From Strigops habroptila (lineage: Eukaryota; Chordata; Aves; Psittaciformes; Psittacidae): a stretch of DNA of 64,000 nt. How positions within the stretch are numbered: the stretch's first letter is position 1; each line of letters starts with the position of its first letter. Position numbers and translations under genes: made by a program. Where the stretch lies: the NCBI RefSeq assembly GCF_004027225.2, contig NW_022651112.1, forward strand, positions 1 to 64,000, given 5' to 3'. The notes beneath the pieces are model-generated. The model had not been told where the DNA came from. It searched no databases and saw only the letters and a list, made by a program, of their open reading frames with translations. Shown piece after piece: positions 49,150-64,000 of this stretch.

Positions 49150-49335
49150 GGCGGGAGACCACTATAGGGTGCAAGGGGGGTCTGGAAGCTGCCATGGGGT
49201 GCAAGGCTGGGGCTGGAAGCCGCCATGGGGTGCAAGTGGGGGGCTGCAAGCTGCCATGGGGTGCAAGGGGGGTCTGGAAGCTGCCATGGGGTGCAAGGGG
49301 GGGGCTGGAGGCCGCCATGGGGTGCAAGGTGGTGG
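49150..49335. repeat. about 36-bp tandem repeat
   Basis: Five or so copies with GGTCTGGAAGCTGCCATGGG and GTGCAAGG. Confidence 0.85.
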
Positions 49336-49766
49336 GGGGAGAGCTGAAGCCACTCAGCAGCGGTTGCTCCCCGCGCAACCACATGGGGGCGCCACAACCG
49401 CACGCCTCAGCCAATCAGGGTGAGGGAGCAGCAGAGGCCACGCCCCCTACTCCAGCAACCCAACACCGAGGGTGCGTGGCCTCCGTGGAGAGGCGTGGTC
49501 ATCGCGAGGGGGGCGTGGCCAGAGATGACCACGCCCCCCATCCCTCCTCACCCCCCCCAGACTCTCCTATTGGGGGGGTGGGTGTGAAACAACCACAAAG
49601 TGACCCCCCCAAATTACCCCACATCCCCCCCACAGAGCCCAAATCACCCCTAGAGTGGGGGACACACACATAGAAGCAGCACAAGCTGGAGGGGGAGGGG
49701 GTTTATTGCCCCCCCCCCCAGCACCAAGTGGGGGTCCCAGGGTTTGGGGGTGCCCCAGGGGGGTCC

Positions 49767-52893
<3,127 letters not shown>

Positions 52894-53278
52894 GGCTGCG
52901 GCCGCTCCGGCTCCGCCGCTGCCGCCGTCCCTCTTCCCTCTTCCCTCCCGCGCCGCTTCCGGCGGAAGGACCAACCCCGACCAATCAGCGCTGAGCCCGC
53001 CCACCCGCTCATCCCCGCCTCGCGGCGCCCTGACAAGAGCTGCAGCCAATCAGTGACGGGAGGGTTAAACTCGTCCCGCCCCTCCTTGCTCTCAGCCAAT
53101 TAGAAGCGACTTCCCGTTGAGTGGCGTGTACCCCGACCAATCACAATTGAGCTTCAGGAAGGCGGGCTTTCGCACCGCCCACCTCCCCTTACTCACCCAA
53201 TCACGGGTGAGACTCAACAGATTGACAGCGGCGAGAACCAATGGGGAGGGAGGAGAGGCGGGGCAGCGCAGAACACGC
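52894..53278 (-). promoter_or_regulatory. NAA10 promoter with six CCAAT boxes
   Basis: Plus-strand CCAAT starts at 52981, 53046, 53096, 53137, 53197 and 53238, spaced 65, 50, 41, 60 and 41 bases, within 350 bases of the NAA10 start codon. The sequence is CpG-rich without minisatellite. NF-Y is the expected factor (family knowledge). Confidence 0.65.
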
Positions 53279-53284
53279 TTTATT
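53279..53284 (-). other. HSD17B10 polyadenylation signal AATAAA
   Basis: TTTATT on the plus strand, about 365 bases downstream of the HSD17B10 stop. Confidence 0.75.
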
Positions 53285-53647
53285 GTGGGGGGACACAACG
53301 TGTAGGGGAGCGGGTCTCCATGGCGGGGGGTCCCCATAGCACTAAGTGGGGTGTCCCCGCTCCCATGGGCGCCCCTGGTCCTCATTCAGGAGAGGGAGGA
53401 CCCAAATCACAGCATGGGGGTCCCAAATCCATGGGGGGTGGTGGTGTCCCCAAATCTATGGGATCTCCCCACTCATGGGGGTGTCTCCAGAGCTTATCCC
53501 AGTGGAACTCCATCCTGGACTGTCCCCATGGAGCATCACTGGGGCTATGGGGAGCATCCCTGCTCCCCATCCCCACTGTGGATCCCCCTCCTCCCCACCT
53601 CCCCAGCCCCATATTTGGGGGGTAAGGAGTGGGGGGAGCCCCCCAAG

Positions 53648-56600
53648 TCATGGCTGCATGCGGAGGGCTCCATCCAGCCTCACCACCTCCCCATTGACCA
53701 TGGGATTCTCAGCCAAGGCTTGCACCAGGTGCGCGTATTCCGACGGGTGTCCCAGCCGGGAGGGAAAAGGCACTTGTTGTCCCAGGAAATTCCGAACACG
53801 TTCAGGTAAACCGGCCAGTAACGGGGTAGAAAAGAGCCCTGAGGAACAATAGGGGGTGAATTGGGGTGTGGGGGACCCCCCCTTTTCCCCCCATTATCCC
53901 ACCCAATGTGTGTGTCCCCCCTCACATCCCTACCTGGAGCGATGGTGACCACGCGGATACCGAGCGGCGCCAGGTCCCGGGCGATGGGCAGCGTCATGCC
54001 CACGATGCCGCCCTTGGAGGCTGAATACGCTGCTTGACCCACCTTGAGGGGCGACATATGGGGATGGGTGAGTATTTTGGGGGGTCCCCCCCCCGGTGTC
54101 CCCCCCCCTCTATGGGTCCTGGTGGTCACCTGCCCCTCGAAGGCGGCCACGCTGGCTGTGTTGACCACGAGGCCGCGGTGGCCGTCGGCGTCGGGCTTGT
54201 TCTGGCTCATCAGTTGGGCGCTGAGGCGGATGACGTTGAAGGTCCCCACGAGGTTCACCTGGGGAAGGAGGTTGGGGAGGTCTATGGACACCCCAAAAGC
54301 CATTGACACCCCCCACTCCCCCCCCCAATGTGTCCCCACCACCCTTTGCTGTGCCTGGTGGCCCCTCTCGAACCACAAGGTCACCCCATGAGCACGAGCA
54401 CCCTGTTGGCACCCCACAAACAGCTCGGGACAATCTATAACCACAAGTACCCCATTGATGGGGGACACCCCATAACTACCCATTGACCTGGGACACCCCA
54501 TAAGTACCTATTGACCTGAGATACCCCATAACCATCTTATTGACCAGGGACACCCCACAACCACCCACTGACCTGGGACACCCCACGACCATCTTATTAA
54601 CCAGGGACACCCCACAACTACCCCATTGACCTGGGACACCCCATAACCACCCATTGACCTGAGACACCCCATAACCATCTTATTAACCAGGGACACCTCA
54701 CAACCACCCCATTGACCTGGGACACCCCACAACCACCCACTGACATGAGATACCCCATAACCATCTTATTGACCAGGGGCACCCCACAACCACGCACTGA
54801 CCTGGGACACCCCATGACCATCTTATTAACCAGGGACACCCCACAACCACCCACTGACATGAGACACCCCATAACCATCTTATTAAGCAGGGACACCCCA
54901 CAACCACTCCATTGGGACACCCCCATAACCACCTTGACTAGGGACACCCCATGACCACTCATTGACCAGGGACACCTCACAACCTCTTTGGGGCACCCCA
55001 TAACCACCCTGTTGACTAGAGATACCCCACGACCACTTGGGACACCCCATAACCACCCTGTTGACCAGGGACACCCCACAACCACCCATTGACCTGGGGC
55101 ACCCCACAACCACTCTATTGGGACAGCCCCATAACCACCTTGACTAGGGACACTCCATGACCACTCATTGACCAGGGACACCTCACAACCTCTTTGGGGC
55201 ACCCCATAACCCCACCCTGTTGACCAGGGACACCCCACAACCACTCATTGACCTGCGACTCCCCACAACCTCTTTGGGACACCCCATAACCACCCCATTG
55301 ACCAATTACACCCCAAAAACACCCCCCCACTCACATTGATGACCCTCTGGAAGTCCTCCAGCTCGTGCACCTTGTCCTTCTTGCTGTTGTAGGTCTTGAC
55401 GGCGATGCCCACGCCGGCGCAGTTCACCACCAGGTCCAGGCGCCCAAATTCCTTCTGGGTCAACTTCAGGGCAGCTGCCACCTCCTCGGCCGATGTCACC
55501 TGCACGGGGGACCCCACATCAGGGGAGATGTCCCGGTTCATTCCATAGAACCATGGGATGGGTTGGGATGAAGGGACCTCAAAGCTTGTCCAGCTCCATG
55601 GGCAGGGACACCTCCCATTACACCAGGTTGCTCCAAGCTGGCTTTGAGCATTGGCAGGGATGGGGCAGCCCAAACCTTCTCCATTCACCCCATCCCAGTG
55701 TCCTCACGGGAAGAACTTCCTTAGATCCCACCTCAACCTCCCCTCTGGCAGGTTAAAGCCATTCCCGGGTCCTGTCCCTACAGGCCCTTGGCCAAAGCCC
55801 CTCTCCAGGTTTCCTGTAACCCCTTTAGACAGTGGAAGCAATAGAGTGACCCCCCCATAGAGTGACTGCCCCATAGAGTGATTGCCCCATAGAGTGACCC
55901 CCTTATAGAGCGACAACCCCATAGTGACCCCCCCATAGACTGACCCCCATAGAGTGATCACTCCATAGAGCAATTACCCCCCAGTAGAGTGACCTCCCAT
56001 AGAATGACCCCCTATAGAGCTCCCCCCATAGAGTGACCCCCCATAAAGTGACCCCCCCATAGAGTGACCCCTATAGAGTGACCACCTCATAGAGCAACAC
56101 CCCCATAGAGTGACCCCCAATAAACTGACCCCCCATAGAGTGACCCCTATAAAGCAACCCCCCCATAGAGCGACCACCCCATAGAGCAACCCCCCCATTG
56201 AGTGACCCCCCATAGAGTGACCCTCCCATAGAGCTACCCCCTGTAGAGCAACTCTCTCATAGAGCAACCCCTCCACAGTGACCCCCACATAGAGCAACCC
56301 CCCCATCGAGTGACCCTCATAGTGACCCCCCCATAGAGTGACCCCCCCATAGAGCTACCCCCTATAGAGCAACTCCCTCATAGAGTAACCCCTCCACAGT
56401 GACCCCCACATAGAGCAACCCCCCATAGAGTGACTCCCCATAGAGAAACCACCCCATAGAGTGGCCCCCCATAGAGCTACCCCCCCTGTTGAGTGACCCC
56501 CCCCATAGAGCAACCACTCCATAGAGCAACCCCCCATAGAGTGAACACCCCACTGAGTGACCCCTAACAAAGTGACCCCCCATAGAGTGACCACTCCATA

Positions 56601-57828
56601 GAGTAACCACCCCTTAGAGTAACCCCCTCATTGAGTAACCCCCCACAGAGCAACCACCCCATAGAGTAACCCCCCATAGAGTAACCACCCCATAGAGCAA
56701 CCATCCCATTGAGTAACCCCTAACAAAGTGACCCCCCATAGTGACCACTCCATAGAGCAACCACCCCATAGAGTAACCCCCCATAGAGCAACCACCCCAT
56801 AGAGCAACCACCCCATAGAGCAACCCTTCACAGAGTGAACATCCCATTGAGTGACCTCTAACAAAGTGACCCCCCCATAGTGACCACTCCATAGAGCAAC
56901 CACCCCATAGAGTAACCCCCCATAGAGTAACCCCCCATAGAGCAACCACCCCATAGAGTAACCACCCCATAGAGTGAACACCCCATAGAGTGAACACCCC
57001 ATAGAGTGACCCCTAACAAAGTCACCCCCCCATAGTGATCACTCCATAGAGCAACCACCCCATAGAGTAACCACCCCATAGAGTAACCCCCCATAGAGTA
57101 ACCCCCCATAGAGTAACCCCCCATAGAGTAACCCCCCATAGAGCAACCACCCCATAGAGTAACCCCCCCATAGAGTAACCCCCCATAGAGCAACCACCCC
57201 ATAGAGCAACCACCCCATAGAGTAACCACCCCATAGAGTAACCACCCCATAGAGCAACCACCCCATAAAGTAACCCCCCATAGAGTGAACACCCCACTGA
57301 GTGACCCCTAACAAAGTGACCCCCCATAGTGACCACTCCATAGAGCAACCACCCCATAGAGTAACCACCCCATAGAGTGAACACCCCACCGAGTGACCCC
57401 TAACAAAGTGACCCCCCATAGAACGACCCCCCCGCAGAATGACCCCCAACAGACTGACCCCCCCCCATAGAGCGCCCCCCCATCCAGTGACCCCACGGCG
57501 TGCCCCCCCCCCGGTGCTCACGTCGGCGGGGGCGAAGGCGCAGCGCTCCCCCAGCTCCTTGGCGAGCTGGGCGCCGGGGGACGAGCCCAGGTCGAGCAGC
57601 ACGACCCGCGCCCCCTGCGCCACCAAGCGCTCCGCCGTGGCTCGCCCCAGCCCCGAGGCGCCGCCGGTCACCAGCGCCACCAGCCCCTGCAATGGGGGGG
57701 GGGACACACACAGAAAGGGAGGTTAATGGGGAAAAGGGGACCCCCCCCCCCCAAATATACACGCTACAAGCGGTGTGTGTGTGTCCCCCCCCCCGCCCCG
57801 GTACCTTCACGCTGCGGATCGCCGCCAT
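53648..57828 (-). CDS. HSD17B10: 17-beta-hydroxysteroid dehydrogenase 10, mitochondrial SDR (complete)
   Basis: HSD17B10 oxidises 2-methyl-3-hydroxybutyryl-CoA in isoleucine breakdown, acts on steroids, and is the MRPP2 subunit of mitochondrial RNase P. Exons: 57805-57828 (MAAIRSVK), 57522-57686, 55335-55499, 54130-54258, 53934-54042, 53648-53838; 260 aa against 261 in human. Visible short-chain dehydrogenase motifs are the cofactor loop [15 protein letters not shown] (NAG motif), catalytic Ser in NTASVAAF, and YSASKGG (YxxxK). The C-terminus is [14 protein letters not shown]. The N-terminus serves as a non-cleaved mitochondrial signal in the family. It is divergent from PFKFB1. In mammals it lies beside RIBC1 and SMC1A; here NAA10 is its neighbour. 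Confidence 0.98.
54440..55330. repeat. minisatellite in HSD17B10 intron 3
   Basis: Units of about 30 bp (about 60-bp higher order) with GACACCCCATAACCACC and ATCTTATTGACCAGGGACAC. Confidence 0.9.
55515..55835 (-). mobile_element. CR1 LINE, 3' fragment in HSD17B10 intron
   Basis: Read on the minus strand: GGCCAAGGGCCTGTAGGGAC, GGGATCTAAGGAAGTTCTTC, GGCTGCCCCATCCCTGCC, GGAGGTGTCCCTGCCCATGG, and an end at CCCATGGTTCTATGGAATG. It is the same CR1 type as the copy at 19555-20072 and shares the segment GGAGAAGGTTTGGGCTGCC with the extra piece at 20085. It is truncated at the 5' end, as most CR1 copies are. Confidence 0.88.
55850..57470. repeat. 17-18-bp minisatellite CCCCATAGAGTGACCCCC
   Basis: About 90 units (CCCCATAGAGTAACCACC, CCCCATAGAGCAACCACC) in HSD17B10 intron 2, with higher-order blocks beginning CCCCTAACAAAGTGACCCCC. 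Confidence 0.95.
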
Positions 57829-59406
57829 CGCCCGCCCCGAGCCCGACCAATGGGAGCGGGGGGAGGCACCGGGAGGGCGGGGATAGGGATGGGAAAAGCG
57901 GGGGGGGGGGGAGGAAGAGGAGGAGGAAGAGGAGGAAATGGGGGGGGGGGACACACATGGAGGGATGGGGAGGCGTGAATGGGTTCCCAAGGGGTGGATC
58001 GGGACCCCCCCCCCACCGCCCGGGGAATGGGATCAGGACTCCCAAAGGGATGGGATTGGGACCCCCACACACAAAGGGGTGAAGGCAGGATGTTGAGGGG
58101 TGGGATGGGGACCCCTGGATGGGATGGGGACCCTCAGGATGGGATGGGGACCCTCAGGGGGTGGGATGGGGACCCGCAAGATGACAGGATCAGGGTTCCC
58201 AAGAGGACAGGGTCAGGACCATCAAGGTGACAAGATCTGGTCCCTCAAGGTGACAGGATTGGGACACTCAAGGTGATGGGATCAGCACCCCCCGGAATGG
58301 GATCAGGACCCTCAAGGTGACAGGATTGAGACCTTTGAGGTGACAGGATCAGGACCCTCAAGGTGACAGGATTGAGACCTTTGAGGTGACAGGATCAGGA
58401 CCCCCAAAGGGACAAGACTGACATCCCCAAGGGGACAGGACTGAGACCCCCAAAGGGATGGGATCAGGACCCCCAAGGGGACAGGATCTGGTCCCCTGGG
58501 GAACGGAATCAGGACCCCCAAGGTGACAGGATGGAGACCCCCAAGTTGATGGGATCGGGACCCTGAAAGGGACAGGATTGAGACCACCAAAGTGTTGGGA
58601 TCAGGACCTCCAAGGGGACAGGATTGAGACCCTCAAAGTGATGGGATCAGAACCCCCAAAGGGACAGGCTAAGGAACCTTAAGGTGACAGGATTGGGACC
58701 CCCAAAGTGATGGGGTCAGGACCCTCAAGGTGACAGGATCAGGATCCCCAAGGGGACAGGCTCAGGACCCTCAAGGTGACAGGATTGGGACCCCCAAAGT
58801 GATGGGGTCAGGACCCCCAAAAGGACAGGCTCAGGACCCTCAAGGTGACAGGATCAGGACCCCCAAGGGGACAGGCTAAGGAACCTCAAGGTGACTGGAT
58901 TGGGACCCCCAAAGTGATGGGGTCAGGACCCCCAAGTTGATGGGATCAGGACCCTCAAGGTGACAGGATTGGGATCCCCAAGGGGACAGGCTCAGGACCC
59001 GCAGGACAACAGGGTGAAAGGATCCTCGGGGGGGGGGGGACAGGATTGAGACCCCCAAGGAGACAAAACCATGTCCCCCAGGACAACAGGCTCATGACCC
59101 TTAAAGGGCCAGGCCCAGGACCCTATGGGGCGCCCCACTGCGTGTGCCCCCCTCCTTTAACCCCCCCTTTCCCTCCCACCCCGGCTTACAGCCAGGGTGT
59201 AGCATTACCCCTGACCTTTATGGGGGGCACCACCAGCACCCGCCTGCCCCCCCCCAAATAAAAATGGAGGAGAAATCACCCCAAATCCCAGGTACAACAA
59301 GGAGGGGGGGGGTGGGTTTGAATTGGTGCCGGGGGGGGGTGGGGGGGTGTGTGACAATGCGTGACCGTGGGGACACTGACCTGCACTGGGGGCAGAGGGC
59401 AGAAGA
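57829..59406. other. HSD17B10 / PFKFB1 divergent intergenic region
   Basis: A CpG-rich start with an inverted CCAAT (ATTGG on the minus strand, 57848) near the HSD17B10 ATG. A GGAAGAGGAGGAGGAAGAGG purine stretch follows at about 57910. Then a minisatellite at 58080-59060 and a G/C-run zone before PFKFB1 exon 1. No coding exon is seen. Confidence 0.65.
58080..59060. repeat. minisatellite AAGGTGACAGGATCAGGACC
   Basis: About 27 units of roughly 35 bp with GACAGGATTGGGACCCCCAA and CTCAAGGTGACAGG. Confidence 0.9.
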
Positions 59407-63654
<4,248 letters not shown>

Positions 63655-63690
63655 GGGGGTCCCCCTCTCACACTGGGGGGGCCTCCCCAA

Positions 63691-63696
63691 ATTAAA
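63691..63696 (+). other. PFKFB1 polyadenylation signal ATTAAA
   Basis: ATTAAA 37 bases after the PFKFB1 stop; the next gene's opposite-strand signal is about 50 bases away. Confidence 0.65.
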
Positions 63697-63742
63697 CCTG
63701 GCCTTAACGAAGAGCTGAGCATGGAGGTTGTCAGGCTACACC

Positions 63743-63748
63743 TTTATT
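63743..63748 (-). other. polyadenylation signal AATAAA of the MAGE-family gene
   Basis: TTTATT on the plus strand, 36 bases downstream of the minus-strand stop codon. Confidence 0.75.
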
Positions 63749-63783
63749 GTAGGGGGGTCCTCCCCCCCAGGGTTTTGGGGGGG

Positions 63784-64000
63784 TCAGAGGGTGGCTTTAG
63801 CCTCGTTGTGCTGACTCATCCAGTATGCGGGATCCTTCCCTTGGATCTGGGGAGGGAAACAAAGTGGGGGGGTGTCAAATTGAGCCCCAGGCCCCCCCCA
63901 AAACCCGGGACCCCCCCCCAACATGGCCTCACCTTTGCCACAAAGTGCAGCACATCCATCTTGGAGGTCTCCTTGGCCGCCCTTGGCCCCCACTGGTACT
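63784..64000 (-). CDS. MAGE-family protein, last two exons (partial)
   Basis: Two in-phase minus-strand exons, 63933-64000 (continuing off the right edge) and 63784-63846. They encode YQWGPRAAKETSKMDVLHF, VAKIQGKDPAYW and the end NEAKATL-stop. WGPR, ETSKM.VL.F.AK and the following DP.W are the hallmark C-terminal end of the MAGE homology domain (winged-helix WH/B), which binds RING E3 ligases. In human, TRO and MAGED2 lie next to PFKFB1, so this is probably the single avian MAGE of the MAGED/TRO line. NSMCE3 has a similar motif and cannot be excluded from this fragment. Confidence 0.82.
   Translation of the reverse strand, partial: VPVGAKGGQGDLQDGCAALCGKGEAMLGGGPGFWGGPGAQFDTPPLCFPPQIQGKDPAYWMSQHNEAKATL

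Larger units (their letters stand above)
48164..49766. other. PPP1R3F / NAA10 convergent intergenic region
   Basis: G-rich DNA with weak repeats at 48650-48990 (GGGGGGTCCTCAGCC). A promoter-like cluster lies at 49031-49114, and a 36-bp repeat (CTGCCATGGGGTGCAAGG) at 49150-49335. CACGCCCC boxes occur at 49435-49540. No coding exon is recognised, although promoter motifs are present. Confidence 0.6.

Overview
The window is vertebrate nuclear DNA. It is almost certainly avian and most likely from a tiny, GC-rich 'dot' microchromosome. The evidence is short multi-exon genes with GT-AG introns, canonical AATAAA signals, two 3' fragments of CR1 LINEs (the typical bird/reptile LINE), long G/C homopolymers, and a different minisatellite in nearly every intron and intergenic gap. 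The species is not identifiable by eye. One 500-N gap lies at 21821-22320.

Ten genes are recognisable, all orthologs of genes on human Xp11 or Xq28. In order: IQSEC2 (-, 5' exons only, runs off the left edge), SMC1A (-, last 17 exons, N-terminal third missing into the gap), gap, CACNA1F (-, first four coding exons, rest into the gap), CCDC22 (+, complete, 17 exons), FOXP3 (-, ten exons incl. leucine zipper and forkhead), PPP1R3F (+, short, no carbohydrate-binding domain visible), NAA10 (-, complete), HSD17B10 (-, complete), PFKFB1 (+, complete, 14 exons) and the last two exons of a MAGE-family gene (-) at the right edge. Exon boundaries were set by matching reading phase across splice sites. 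CCDC22 (627 aa after allowing for one base in a C/G-run exon), NAA10 (231 aa), HSD17B10 (260 aa) and PFKFB1 (468 aa) come out at or within a few residues of the human lengths.

The CACNA1F-CCDC22-FOXP3-PPP1R3F block keeps the order and orientation I recall from human Xp11.23. The neighbours IQSEC2/SMC1A/HSD17B10 (Xp11.22), PFKFB1/MAGE (Xp11.21) and NAA10 (Xq28) are packed around it in 64 kb. The genes do not form one pathway. They cover cohesin (SMC1A), endosomal trafficking (CCDC22), regulatory T-cell identity (FOXP3), glycogen and glycolytic control (PPP1R3F, PFKFB1), mitochondrial metabolism (HSD17B10), N-terminal acetylation (NAA10), and synaptic or retinal signalling (IQSEC2, CACNA1F).

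The most notable content is an avian FOXP3, a gene long treated as missing in birds. It is embedded in the kind of GC-rich, minisatellite-laden DNA that short-read assemblies lose. Secondary points of interest are a large coding repeat in IQSEC2, intronic copies of part of CCDC22 exon 3, the gap hiding two genes, and several promoter-like motif clusters, one of them without a gene.
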